Part shown: one piece after another, positions 17,066-25,655 of the stretch
Position numbering within the stretch: the stretch's first letter is position 1
Layout of the letters: every line of letters begins with the position of its first letter
Assembly: GCA_902511755.1 (NCBI GenBank)
Contig: CABXGL010000010.1
Coordinates: 1-53,014 of the forward strand
From: an uncultured Bacteroidota bacterium
GTDB taxonomy: Bacteria; Bacteroidota; Bacteroidia; Flavobacteriales; Flavobacteriaceae
Direction: 5' to 3'
Length of the DNA stretch: 53,014 nt
Notes under the pieces: generated by a model
Databases searched by the model: none
Seen by the model: only the letters and a program-made list of their open reading frames with translations
Told to the model about the DNA's origin: nothing
Made by a program: the position numbers and the translations under genes

Positions 17066-17073
17066 CAAATATA
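17066..17073 (-). promoter_or_regulatory. Possible -7 promoter element before the TPP riboswitch
   Basis: Reads TATATTTG on the minus strand, a full match to the Bacteroidota -7 box. Transcription would begin about where the aptamer begins. This suggests the receptor has its own riboswitch-led transcript, separate from the kinase and transporter genes upstream. No good -33 TTG is present. Confidence 0.42.
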
Positions 17074-17091
17074 ATAAAAAGTGAAAAATAT

Positions 17092-17658
17092 TTAGTTGCT
17101 AGATAATAATTTATCAATTTCAAATATTGCTATTTGCATTCTATTTCTGAGATTTCCAGAAACTAATATATATGGTCTATTGTATTTTATAAGAGCTTCT
17201 TTAAAAGCTAAAAACATTTCTTTTCTATTATTCGGTCTATCTCTTAAATCATCTTTAATCCAAGGAATATCTATATCAGTAAGAATATATAAATCATACT
17301 TATTTTCTAATGCATATTTTTCTAAAACAGGATCACAAAAACCATTATAATATGTTTGAGAATAAACTTTAGTTTCAAGCAAATCTGTATCACAAAAAAG
17401 TATCTTATTTGCTTTTTTACAAAATTCATTTTCTAATTTTATTTGCCCAATAGCAATTGGAAGCATATCATTTAATTCACAGGTTTTATTTTCTTTATTC
17501 CATTTTTCTTGTAAATATTCTCTCGCAAATTCTTCAATCCATATAGTATTGTAGTATTTAGCTAATTCACGAGACAGTGTAGTTTTACCTGAAGACTCCG
17601 GACCATAAAGGACTACTTTTAGGCAGTCTGATTTGACTTGTTTAAGATTTTTTTCCAT
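17092..17658 (-). CDS. NadR-like P-loop kinase (ribosylnicotinamide-kinase-type domain)
   Basis: 188 residues, a single P-loop domain. The Walker A motif is YGPESSGKTT (residues 18-27). IEEFAREYL, FCDTDLLETKVYS and LTDIDIPWIKDDLRDRP follow in the order seen in the kinase half of NadR. The NMN adenylyltransferase half and the helix-turn-helix of E. coli NadR are absent. Such stand-alone proteins normally phosphorylate a nucleoside-like vitamin after it enters by a PnuC-type channel, trapping it. The gene overlaps the PnuC gene by 40 bases and is followed by a TPP-controlled receptor. Its substrate could therefore be nicotinamide riboside or, by context, thiamin. The sequence cannot decide. Confidence 0.82.
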   Translation of the reverse strand: MEKNLKQVKSDCLKVVLYGPESSGKTTLSRELAKYYNTIWIEEFAREYLQEKWNKENKTCELNDMLPIAIGQIKLENEFCKKANKILFCDTDLLETKVYSQTYYNGFCDPVLEKYALENKYDLYILTDIDIPWIKDDLRDRPNNRKEMFLAFKEALIKYNRPYILVSGNLRNRMQIAIFEIDKLLSSN

Positions 17659-18248
17659 GAATAATAACCTGCAATTGCTATAAAAGTAAAAATAAGATAT
17701 TGTAAACTCGTAAATGTTAATCCTTTATAAAAATAAAGAGGAATTGATATTATATCTCCAATAATCCAAAAAATCCAGTTTTCTATTTTTCTTTTTGCCA
17801 TTAACCACATTCCTACAAAGAAAATTGCTGTAGTAAAATTGTCTATATAAGCAGTAAAAGAATCCCATTTATCAAAATAAACATAAATTGAATAGACAAA
17901 AATTATTGAGAAAACAAAAATCAAAATTGAGATTTTCTTTTCCTTATAATTTAAGGTTGATATGGGAGTCACTACATTGTTTTCTTTTCTCGTCCAAACA
18001 TACCAACCATAAATACTAACGATGAAATAGTATGCATTAATCATCATATCACCTAATAAAATCCATTTGTAAAGAAGATAAACAAAAATTGAAGTAGAAA
18101 TCATTCCAGTTGGAAAAACAAGAATATTATTGTTTTTAGAGAACCATACACTTAATAGACCAAATACAACTCCCGTAATTTCTAGAATAATATCTAAAGT
18201 TTCGTATTCAGAATATTGCTCAAATAAATAATTAAAAATTTGTAACAT
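17619..18248 (-). CDS. PnuC/PnuT-family vitamin transporter
   Basis: 209 residues with about seven hydrophobic segments. The family signature YGWYVWTRK is near residues 79-87, and KIENWIFWIIGDIISIPLYFYKG in the second half is a second conserved block. PnuC proteins are inner-membrane facilitators for nicotinamide riboside, and relatives named PnuT carry thiamin. They depend on a cytosolic kinase to trap the substrate. The kinase gene that follows overlaps by 40 bases, which fits that logic. The nearby TPP riboswitch favours thiamin, but it is downstream and controls a separate receptor transcript, so the substrate stays open. Confidence 0.88.
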   Translation of the reverse strand: MLQIFNYLFEQYSEYETLDIILEITGVVFGLLSVWFSKNNNILVFPTGMISTSIFVYLLYKWILLGDMMINAYYFIVSIYGWYVWTRKENNVVTPISTLNYKEKKISILIFVFSIIFVYSIYVYFDKWDSFTAYIDNFTTAIFFVGMWLMAKRKIENWIFWIIGDIISIPLYFYKGLTFTSLQYLIFTFIAIAGYYSWKKILNKSNQTA

Positions 18249-18254
18249 AATAAA

Positions 18255-18887
18255 TTATAGTGATTTATTTTTTATATGATTTGCTACAGAACAAATGTAT
18301 TGTGAAAAATTAATTATATCTACATTATAGTTTTCAATTATTTCATTTTTATTAATTTTTACTTGGGCCTTATTAAATTCATTATTAATGTTTTTAATTA
18401 AAATATTTTCTTTAAAATCAATTCCTTGATAACCAAATGCTTTATAAACTGATTCTTTAATAGTCCAAACTTTTGTTAAATTTTCAATATCAAGTTCCTT
18501 TATTAGATCTTTTTCATATCGAGAAATAAATTTTTTTGATATATCTGAAATCTTTGGTCTAAATTTTTCAATATCTACACCTACCTTATTATAACTAATA
18601 GCTACCCCACTATAATCAAATGAATGGGAAATGGAAATAAATTTATTATTTGACAGTTTAGGTTTACCATTAGAATCATAAAAAAGTTCTTTATTAATTT
18701 TAGTAATTTTTAGAAGGTGATGAATGCTTAGAGATTGTTTTCTTCGGATTGTTGATTTTATTTTTCTAAGTCTAGATTTAGAAAAATTAGATAGATTTAG
18801 TTCTTTATTTAATTCTTCTTCACTTTCACTAATTCTCCAAAGCAATAAATTACTTGAATTAATATTTAATGTATTTACCAATGGCAT
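18255..18887 (-). CDS. 4'-phosphopantetheinyl transferase superfamily protein
   Basis: 210 residues, the Sfp-type length. The hallmark motifs are present: ISISHSFDYSGVAISYNKVG, then VGVDIEKFRPK (Mg-binding Asp and Glu), and KVWTIKESVYKAFG (the W-x-x-K-E-x-x-x-K signature). These enzymes move the phosphopantetheine arm of CoA to carrier proteins of fatty acid, polyketide or peptide synthesis. No target synthase lies in the window, so the partner may simply be an acyl carrier protein. The gene ends 6 bases before the PnuC gene and likely leads that transcript. A weak dyad (TATTGT, 8 bases, ACAATA) lies at 18906-18925 before it. Confidence 0.9.
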   Translation of the reverse strand: MPLVNTLNINSSNLLLWRISESEEELNKELNLSNFSKSRLRKIKSTIRRKQSLSIHHLLKITKINKELFYDSNGKPKLSNNKFISISHSFDYSGVAISYNKVGVDIEKFRPKISDISKKFISRYEKDLIKELDIENLTKVWTIKESVYKAFGYQGIDFKENILIKNINNEFNKAQVKINKNEIIENYNVDIINFSQYICSVANHIKNKSL

Positions 18888-18940
18888 AGTTCAATATATT
18901 AAACTATTGTGATATTTAACAATAAAAGAAATTGATTTAT

Positions 18941-19201
18941 TTAAGCTTCGAAGGGAATTATAGAAACATAGGATTTATTGTCCTTTTTCTTTGTAAATTT
19001 TACCGTTCCATCAACTCTAGCATGCAAAGTATGGTCTTTACTAACATAAACATTTTCACCTGGTTTATGGGCAGTTCCTCTTTGTCTAACTATTATATTT
19101 CCAGCAATTGCTGATTGACCACCAAAAATTTTTACACCAAGCCTTTTCGATTCTGATTCTCTACCGTTTTTTGAACTACCAACACCTTTTTTATGAGCCA
19201 T
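18941..19201 (-). CDS. rpmA: 50S ribosomal protein L27 (bL27)
   Basis: 86 residues, full length. It begins [22 protein letters not shown] and contains [22 protein letters not shown], both diagnostic of bL27, whose N-terminus reaches the peptidyl-transferase centre. There is no N-terminal extension of the type that Firmicutes cleave. It follows rplU by 15 bases on the same strand, the usual rplU-rpmA operon. Confidence 0.98.
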   Translation of the reverse strand: MAHKKGVGSSKNGRESESKRLGVKIFGGQSAIAGNIIVRQRGTAHKPGENVYVSKDHTLHARVDGTVKFTKKKDNKSYVSIIPFEA

Positions 19202-19216
19202 GATATAAAAATTTAA

Positions 19217-19714
19217 TTAAGATTTTTTAGTTTTTTTCTTAGCGACAGGTTTCTTAGCAACTGTTTTTTTAGCAATTGTTTTTTTAGCAGCTGGTTTTTT
19301 AGTAGCTGGTTTCTTAACAGGTATTTTTTTCTCTTTAATAGGTTTAGACTCTTTAGCTTCTACTTTAGCTTCTACTTTAACTTCTAATTTAGGTTTTGCT
19401 CCTTTTTCAAGAATTTTCTCAACCATAATTTGAGTTAAAGACTGACGATGTCCATTTTTGACTTTATATCCTTTTCTTCTTTTCTTCTTAAAGACTATAA
19501 CTTTATCATCTTTCAAATGCTTTAAAATTTTTGCTTCTACAGCAGCACCCTTAATAGAAGGATTACCCAAAAGTATTTTACCAGCATTATCAAGCATTAA
19601 AATATTATCAAGAGTAATTTTAGAACCCTCTTTACCTTCAAGTCTATTTACATATACTTTTTGATCTTTTTCGACTTTAATCTGTTTACCACCTATTTCT
19701 ACTATTGCGTACAT
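19217..19714 (-). CDS. rplU: 50S ribosomal protein L21 (bL21) with a Lys/Ala/Pro-rich C-terminal extension
   Basis: 165 residues. Residues 1-102 are a normal bL21: YAIVEIGGKQIKVEKDQK at the start, FKKKRRKGYKVKNGHRQ in the rRNA-binding part, then LTQIMVEKIL. After this comes a low-complexity tail of about 60 residues built from repeats of Lys, Ala, Pro and Thr (KKPATKKPAAKKTIAKKT and similar). The standard protein ends near residue 103, so the tail is an addition, likely disordered and able to contact RNA. It is the first gene of the rplU-rpmA operon, with a well-formed promoter. Confidence 0.97.
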   Translation of the reverse strand: MYAIVEIGGKQIKVEKDQKVYVNRLEGKEGSKITLDNILMLDNAGKILLGNPSIKGAAVEAKILKHLKDDKVIVFKKKRRKGYKVKNGHRQSLTQIMVEKILEKGAKPKLEVKVEAKVEAKESKPIKEKKIPVKKPATKKPAAKKTIAKKTVAKKPVAKKKTKKS

Positions 19715-19737
19715 ATTTTTTTAATCAAAAACGTGTG

Positions 19738-19768
19738 CAAATATACAAGGATTGACCACATATCACAA
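19738..19768 (-). promoter_or_regulatory. Promoter of rplU-rpmA
   Basis: On the minus strand a TTG (19768-19766) is followed after 20 bases by TATATTTG (19745-19738). This fits the flavobacterial pattern TTG, 17-23 bases, TAnnTTTG. The expected transcript start is about 17 bases before the rplU ATG. Confidence 0.6.
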
Positions 19769-19841
19769 TAATTTTATTAATTAATAGTAATTGGAGTAAT
19801 TTATTGTAATAGATTAATTAATAATAGAATGTAAATAGAAC

Positions 19842-19870
19842 TTACAAATGAAATATAATTGATAGATTTG
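19842..19870 (+). promoter_or_regulatory. Probable promoter of the M16 peptidase pair
   Basis: A TTA at 19842-19844, one base off the -33 TTG, is followed after 18 bases by TAGATTTG at 19863-19870, a match to the -7 box TAnnTTTG. The first M16 gene starts 18 bases later. It is arranged back to back with the rplU promoter. Confidence 0.45.
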
Positions 19871-19888
19871 TTTTTCTAAATTTTAGTT

Positions 19889-21205
19889 ATGAGAAAAATA
19901 CTATTCTTTATGTTAATAGGGATATGGTCTACTATTAATTTATATGGTCAATCTGTAGAATTTGAACAATACAAATTAGACAATGGATTGACAATTATTC
20001 TTCATCAAGATAATTCAGCTCCAGTAATAAACACTACACTTATGTTTCATGTTGGGGGAAAAAATGAAGATTCAAATAAAACTGGATTTGCTCACTTTTT
20101 TGAGCATTTACTTGGAAAGGAAACCAAAAACATGAAAAGTGGAGAATGGTATAAGATTTTATCATCCAACGGAGGAAATGGAAATGCTGCAACAAGTGTA
20201 GATCTTACTTATTATTATGCAACTATGCCTTCTAATAGCTTAAAGCTTGGACTATGGAGATATTCTGAAATCATGTTACACCCTGTAATTGATCAAGAAG
20301 GGATTGATATTCAAAGAGAGGCAGTAAAAGAAGAAAAAAGAATTAGAGATAATCAACCTTATAGTCGTTTTTATGAAGCTCTAAAATCAAACCTTTTTGA
20401 AAAACATACCTATAAAAATCCTTTAATTGGAGTTCCTGAACATTTAGATAATGCTATTTTACAAGATTTTATAGATTTTAGATCTGATTTTTACATGCCT
20501 AGTAATGCTGTTTTTGTTGTAGCTGGTGATATTGAGATTGAAAAAACAAAAAATTTAATTTCACAATATTTCAGTGAAATTCCAGCGGCTCCAAAAAAAG
20601 AAAGAAAAATTATTTTAGAAGATCCTATTGTAAAGGAAATTCGAGCTAAGGAATACGATCCAAATATTCAAATTCCTGCTGTTATAATAGGTTTTAGAAC
20701 TCCATCAATGAAATCAAGAGATGCGAGAGTTCTAGATTTAATTTCAACCTATTTAAGTGATGGACCAAGCTCAAAACTCTACAAAAGAATGGTTGATAAG
20801 AATAAAACTGCTATTGAAGTACAAGCTTTAAATATAGCTCATGAAGATTATAGTATGTATGCTATACTTTCTCTTCCATTAGGAGAAACTTCCTTAGATG
20901 AATTAACCAAAGAAATTGAAGAAGAAATAGTTAAAATTCAAAAAAATCTAATTTCAACCAATGATTATGAAAAACTACAAAATAAGTTTGAAAATCAATT
21001 TGTTAATTCAAATTCATCTGTTTCAGGAATAGGAACCTCTTTGGCAGAATACTTTACACTGTATGGTGATGCTAATTTAATTAACTCAGAAATTGAAATT
21101 TATAGATCAATTACTAGAGAAGAAATTAAAAACATAGCACAAAAATATTTAAAAACGAATCAGAGATTAATCCTAGAATATCTTCCTGAAAATCAAAAAA
21201 ATTAA
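19889..21205 (+). CDS. M16-family zinc peptidase, catalytic subunit
   Basis: 438 residues. A signal peptide (residues 1-20, ending LYGQ) exports it. The inverted zinc motif HxxEH is HFFEH at residues 69-73, with a distal Glu in REAVKEEKRIR some 75 residues later, so the active site is complete. Its length is that of one M16B half-enzyme (two domains). The next gene, 4 bases away, encodes an M16 protein without the zinc motif. The two probably form a periplasmic heterodimer in which one subunit cuts and the other supplies the substrate-binding Arg/Tyr pair. The natural substrate is not known. Confidence 0.93.
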   Translation: MRKILFFMLIGIWSTINLYGQSVEFEQYKLDNGLTIILHQDNSAPVINTTLMFHVGGKNEDSNKTGFAHFFEHLLGKETKNMKSGEWYKILSSNGGNGNAATSVDLTYYYATMPSNSLKLGLWRYSEIMLHPVIDQEGIDIQREAVKEEKRIRDNQPYSRFYEALKSNLFEKHTYKNPLIGVPEHLDNAILQDFIDFRSDFYMPSNAVFVVAGDIEIEKTKNLISQYFSEIPAAPKKERKIILEDPIVKEIRAKEYDPNIQIPAVIIGFRTPSMKSRDARVLDLISTYLSDGPSSKLYKRMVDKNKTAIEVQALNIAHEDYSMYAILSLPLGETSLDELTKEIEEEIVKIQKNLISTNDYEKLQNKFENQFVNSNSSVSGIGTSLAEYFTLYGDANLINSEIEIYRSITREEIKNIAQKYLKTNQRLILEYLPENQKN

Positions 21206-21209
21206 AATA

Positions 21210-23306
21210 ATGAAAAATATATTTTTAAACATCACTTTATTAACTTTTACTATCTCATTATTTGCTCAAATAGATAGATCTATTCCTGAGCCTGATCCAG
21301 CCCCTCAAATTAATTTTGAGGAACCCATCTCCTTTGAAATGAAAAATGGATTAAAGGTTATGCTAATTGAAAATCATAAGCTACCTAGAGTGTCTATCAA
21401 TTTGTTAATAGATAACCCTCCTATTTTTGAAGGTGATTTAAATGGCATTGGCTATCTCACTGGAGGAATAATGGGTAAGGGAAATAAATATCAAGATAAA
21501 GATAGTGTAAACGAAGAAATAGATTTTATGGGAGCTAGAATGAGTTTTTCCTCTCAAAGTGGATTTGCTAGTTCTCTCTCAAGATATTTTGAAAGAACTA
21601 TTACAATGTTTTCACAAAGCGCATTAAATCCCAGTTTCACAGAAGAAGAATTTAATCAAGAAAAAAATATTCTTCTAGATAACATAAAGAATAATGAAAA
21701 AAATACTGTTTCTATTGCTAGAAGAGTAGAAGATGTATTAGCATATGGTGCTGAACATCCCTATGGAGCATTTACAACTAAAGAATCCATGGAAAAAATT
21801 GAATTAAAAAATGCTATAGAATTCTATGAAAGTTATTATAAACCTAATAATGCATATCTAGTAATTATTGGAGATATAAATATCAATAAAACAAAAAAAA
21901 TAGTAAGAAAACTATTTGGAAAATGGAAAAATGATCCAAAACTTGGTTTAAAATTTTCTAAAGGATCAATTAATGAAATTAAAGATCCTGATAGTATAGA
22001 AGACATTTCTATTAATGTTATTGATATGCCTAATTCAGCTAATTCTGAAATAACATTTCAAAATCTTATTGATCTAAAAATGTCAGATAAGGATTACTAT
22101 AGTGCATTAATAGCAAATAGAATTCTAGGAGCTGGACCAGAATCAAGATTATTCAATAATATAAGAGAAAATAAAGGATATGCCTATGGTGCATATTCAT
22201 CAATTGGGGATGACAAATACAGTAAAGCAAAATTTAGAGCTACTACATCTACTAGATTTCAGGTAACAGATAGTGCTTTAATAGAAATAATTAAAGAAGT
22301 TAAAAAAATTCGTACAATACCAGTATCTAAGGAAGAATTAAAAAATGCTAAAGCTAAATATTTAGGAGAATTTGTATTAGCTATGGAAAGACCTTCTACC
22401 ATTGCTAATTATGCAATAAATATTGAAATGAATGATTTAAATCCAAGTTATTATAAAACTTTTTTATATAATATCAATAAAGTTAGTATTGATGATGTTA
22501 ACAATGCAGCAAACAAATATTTTAAATTAAATAATGCACAACTAGTAATTACAGGGAAAGGTTCTGAAATCATAGAAAAATTAGAAAATATAACTATTGA
22601 TAATAATAAAATAGCTGTTAAATTTTATGACAAACAGGGTTCATTAACTCAAAAGCCCCAAAAAGCTGAAACTCCAAATGGAATAACGGCTAAATCAATT
22701 ATCCAAAATTATTTAAATGCAATAGGTGGAGTAGAAAAATTAAAATCTGTACAATCTATTATTTTAAAATATAAGGGCGAGGTTATGGGAGCTTCAATTA
22801 TTAGTGAAGAAAAAAGACTTGAAAAAAAGTATACAAATTCAACTTCTATGAATGGAAATTTAATGATGAAAATGGTAGTAAATGAAGATAGTGCTTTTAT
22901 TAAACAAGGTCCAAGTAAAATGGATTTGCCCGAAAATTTTCATAATGATTTAAAAAATTTGTTAGGAATATTTCCTGAATTAAGTCTTGTAGATAATCCT
23001 AATGTAAAATTTATTGGAAAAGAGACGTTTGAAGAGACTGAAGTATATGCAATTGAGATTAATGGAGAAATGATATCAAACAAATTTTTATATGATATCA
23101 ATTCAGGTCTAAAAATCAAAGAGATATCTATAACAAATATGGGTGAGCAATCTCAAACTCAAGAATCTATAATTGGAAATTATAAAGATTACAATGGAAT
23201 TTTATTACCAACTCAAAGGTCTCAATCAATGGGGCCACAATCCATTGAAATGAAACTTATTGATGTTCTTTTTAATGAGAAGTTTAATGCCGAAGATTTT
23301 AATTAA
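21210..23306 (+). CDS. M16-family protein, non-catalytic subunit with C-terminal extension
   Basis: 698 residues with a signal peptide (about 1-20, ending LFAQ). Residues 35-460 show two M16 domains, but the place of HxxEH reads LTGGIMGKG, so no zinc site exists. The R/Y-type segment NIRENKGYAYGAYS of the C-terminal M16 domain is kept, as expected for the helper subunit. After about residue 490 there is an extra domain of about 200 residues (AIGGVEKLKSVQSI at its start) that resembles LolA/LppX-like outer-membrane lipoprotein carrier folds seen fused to such proteins in Bacteroidota. This last comparison is tentative. It is translated 4 bases after the catalytic partner. Confidence 0.88.
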   Translation: MKNIFLNITLLTFTISLFAQIDRSIPEPDPAPQINFEEPISFEMKNGLKVMLIENHKLPRVSINLLIDNPPIFEGDLNGIGYLTGGIMGKGNKYQDKDSVNEEIDFMGARMSFSSQSGFASSLSRYFERTITMFSQSALNPSFTEEEFNQEKNILLDNIKNNEKNTVSIARRVEDVLAYGAEHPYGAFTTKESMEKIELKNAIEFYESYYKPNNAYLVIIGDININKTKKIVRKLFGKWKNDPKLGLKFSKGSINEIKDPDSIEDISINVIDMPNSANSEITFQNLIDLKMSDKDYYSALIANRILGAGPESRLFNNIRENKGYAYGAYSSIGDDKYSKAKFRATTSTRFQVTDSALIEIIKEVKKIRTIPVSKEELKNAKAKYLGEFVLAMERPSTIANYAINIEMNDLNPSYYKTFLYNINKVSIDDVNNAANKYFKLNNAQLVITGKGSEIIEKLENITIDNNKIAVKFYDKQGSLTQKPQKAETPNGITAKSIIQNYLNAIGGVEKLKSVQSIILKYKGEVMGASIISEEKRLEKKYTNSTSMNGNLMMKMVVNEDSAFIKQGPSKMDLPENFHNDLKNLLGIFPELSLVDNPNVKFIGKETFEETEVYAIEINGEMISNKFLYDINSGLKIKEISITNMGEQSQTQESIIGNYKDYNGILLPTQRSQSMGPQSIEMKLIDVLFNEKFNAEDFN

Positions 23307-23313
23307 CAATTAA

Positions 23314-23856
23314 TTATTTCCATTCAAATGTTTCAATGATTTTCTTAATATCATTTTTTACATATGAAATCGAAGGCAGTAAAGAATCGTAGTGTGGTTT
23401 AGAGTTAAAATATAGGGATCCGGTTAAAAAATTTGAGATTGAATCTGTCACATAAAACTGAATGTTTGATGGTGCATCTCCGATAAAAGAATAATAAAGC
23501 GCAAATACATTTTGATCTATATTATTAAACTCACTAGTATTAATACTTGAAACTAAAGAAGAATTATCTGAAATCTTTTGATTAAAATCATATCTAATCA
23601 ATTCTAAATTATTCTTTATTTTAATATTTGAAATAAAAATATCTGCTTTTAAGAAATCATAATTAATTTTCGCGTTACAATTAGAATCAAAACTTATTTT
23701 TGAATCAGAATTTATTGCAAACGAATAGCCACATTTTTTTGAAATCATTTCATAATTAGGTAAAGAAAATTGATGAGCTAAATACGCTTTCTGTTTTGGC
23801 AAATGAAACTCTTCACACCCAATTAATATAAACATGATTATCAATAGTCTAAACAT
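23314..23856 (-). CDS. gldD: Gliding-motility lipoprotein GldD
   Basis: 180 residues. A lipoprotein signal (FRLLIIMFILIGC, Cys14) is followed by PKQKAYLAHQFSLPNY, which matches the PKP+AYLRL-type start of GldD, and by the conserved CGYSF region. GldD is essential for gliding and for type IX secretion-linked adhesin handling in Flavobacterium johnsoniae, though its precise task is unclear. It directly follows gldE without a gap, with ssb and mutY before that: the same order as in F. johnsoniae. Its presence does not by itself prove motility, because non-gliding relatives keep it. Confidence 0.88.
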   Translation of the reverse strand: MFRLLIIMFILIGCEEFHLPKQKAYLAHQFSLPNYEMISKKCGYSFAINSDSKISFDSNCNAKINYDFLKADIFISNIKIKNNLELIRYDFNQKISDNSSLVSSINTSEFNNIDQNVFALYYSFIGDAPSNIQFYVTDSISNFLTGSLYFNSKPHYDSLLPSISYVKNDIKKIIETFEWK

Positions 23857-25167
23857 TTATTTTTTAAGAGTAATTTTAATTTTTTTGATTCTTTTTCTAT
23901 CGATATCCTCAATTTTGAATTTTATATTATTTACTTTTAAAACAGATCCTTTCTTTGGAAAATAACCAAACTGTTCTAGAATAAAACCTGCCATAGTTTC
24001 AGATTCTCCTTTTTTATTTTCAAAAATTGTTTCATCCTTAATTTTTATAACTCTGTAAAAATCTTTTAAATTAGTTTTTCCTTCAAAAATATAATTATTG
24101 GAATCTATTTTATAATACGATAAATCTTCTTGATAGAATTTATCTTTTAATTCTCCTACTATCTCCTCGACAATATCCTCCATTGTTATTATGCCAGAAT
24201 TTCCTCCATACTCATCAACTACAATTGCAAAATGAATTTTTAATTGTTGAAATTCACTAAGCAAATCATCTAATTTTTTGTTTTCAGGTACAAAATATGG
24301 TTCTCTAATTAATTGATTCCAATTATAATCCTTTTCATCTAAAAAAGGGAATAAGTCTTTTAAATAAATAACCCCTACTATCTTATCTATCTTTTCTTCA
24401 AAAACAGGAATCCTAGAGTACCCCTCTTCTCTTACTTGTTTAATAAGTTCATCAAAAGTTAAATCCTTAGAAACAGAAAAAACATCTATTCTAGGCTTCA
24501 TGACTTGTTTTGTTTCTATACTTCCAAAGGAAACAATTCCCTTTAAAATTTTTTGTTCATCTTTTGATGTTTCACTTTTATCAGTAAGCTCTAAAGCATC
24601 AGATAATTTATCAACCGATAAGTTGGTTGATTTAAAAACTAATTTTTTTTGAATAAATTCTGTCATCATACTCATTGGAATCGTTAAAAAAAAGAAAATA
24701 TATTTATCCAATATTTGTATTGGTAATGCCATCTTCTTTGAAAAAGAAATAGGATTCCTATTTGCGTATACTTTTGGTAATATTTCTCCAAATAATAAAA
24801 TAAATAGGGTTATTATTCCAACTTCAAGTATAAAGTTTGCCCAAAAAGGGATAGAAGAGAAATACATAGCATCTCCAAAAGAAGAGAAAAGTAATACTAT
24901 TGCAATATTTATAAAGTTATTTGAAACTAATAAAGCAGCCAATAACCTTTTAGGGTTATTCCTTAAATTATAGACAAGTTTTAGGCTCTTATTTTTAGAA
25001 TTGTTTGCTTTTTTAATATCAGTACTAGAAAGTGAAAAAAAGGCTACTTCTGACCCTGAAATCAAAGCAGAAAAAATTAAAAGTAAAATTATTAAGATTA
25101 TTTTAAGGGCTAATGTATATGAATCTATAAAAAACAGTATAGTAATTAGATTTATTTGAGTCTCCAA
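23857..25167 (-). CDS. gldE: Gliding-motility protein GldE (CNNM/CBS-domain membrane protein)
   Basis: 436 residues. The N-terminal half is a CNNM (DUF21) domain with membrane helices at about 18-40, 78-98, 105-125 and 140-160, including [19 protein letters not shown]. Two CBS motifs follow around [12 protein letters not shown] and [27 protein letters not shown], then a CorC_HlyC C-terminal domain. Such proteins act in magnesium or cobalt handling elsewhere; in F. johnsoniae GldE supports gliding together with GldD. The start appears to be TTG at 25167. The gene begins 20 bases after the ssb stop and touches gldD. Confidence 0.9.
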   Translation of the reverse strand: METQINLITILFFIDSYTLALKIILIILLLIFSALISGSEVAFFSLSSTDIKKANNSKNKSLKLVYNLRNNPKRLLAALLVSNNFINIAIVLLFSSFGDAMYFSSIPFWANFILEVGIITLFILLFGEILPKVYANRNPISFSKKMALPIQILDKYIFFFLTIPMSMMTEFIQKKLVFKSTNLSVDKLSDALELTDKSETSKDEQKILKGIVSFGSIETKQVMKPRIDVFSVSKDLTFDELIKQVREEGYSRIPVFEEKIDKIVGVIYLKDLFPFLDEKDYNWNQLIREPYFVPENKKLDDLLSEFQQLKIHFAIVVDEYGGNSGIITMEDIVEEIVGELKDKFYQEDLSYYKIDSNNYIFEGKTNLKDFYRVIKIKDETIFENKKGESETMAGFILEQFGYFPKKGSVLKVNNIKFKIEDIDRKRIKKIKITLKK

Positions 25168-25187
25168 TATTATATTAAAAAATTGAT

Positions 25188-25613
25188 TTAGAATGGTAAA
25201 TCATCGGCCTCATTACTTTCGTTTGAAGATTGATCTTGTTGAATATTTTCCTGATTATTATCAGTATTTAAATCATTTTTAGTGTTCAAAAAATTAAACT
25301 CTGAAACATGAATTTCAGTAGAGTATCTTTGAGTTCCATCTTCAGATTGCCACTTTCTAGTTTTTATTTTTCCTTCAACATAAATTTTATCTCCTTTTTT
25401 TAAATATTTTTCACATATCTCAGCTGCCTTATTTTTTACAACCAAATTATGCCATTCTGTATTTGAAATTTTTTCTCCTGTAGCTTTATTTGTATAATTT
25501 TCGTTTGTAGCAATTGGAAACCTACCTATACATCCTCCTCCATCAAAATGATGCATTTTGACATTATCACCTAGATTACCTATTAACATTACTTTGTTTA
25601 AAGACCCGCTCAT
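25188..25613 (-). CDS. ssb: Single-stranded DNA-binding protein SSB
   Basis: 141 residues from the ATG at 25611-25613. This start is preferred to a TTG 39 bases earlier because it gives the usual SSB beginning, SGSLNKVMLIGNLG. The OB fold contains FPIATNE, TEWHNLVV and GDKIYVEGKIKTRKWQ, all typical. A flexible Asn/Gln/Asp linker ends in the acidic tip ADDLPF, the docking site for replication and repair partners. It coats single-stranded DNA in replication and repair. The gene lies between mutY and gldE. The DUF3127 protein at 9339-9716 ends in the same five residues. Confidence 0.97.
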   Translation of the reverse strand: MSGSLNKVMLIGNLGDNVKMHHFDGGGCIGRFPIATNENYTNKATGEKISNTEWHNLVVKNKAAEICEKYLKKGDKIYVEGKIKTRKWQSEDGTQRYSTEIHVSEFNFLNTKNDLNTDNNQENIQQDQSSNESNEADDLPF

Positions 25614-25655
25614 TTCATTGATTTTATTAGGATCAAATATACGAAAAAGCAAATA

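Noticed and set aside
25614-25652. 13-residue longer N-terminus for SSB
   Set aside because: It would start at a TTG next to the mutY stop. The ATG at 25613 gives the conserved SSB N-terminus.
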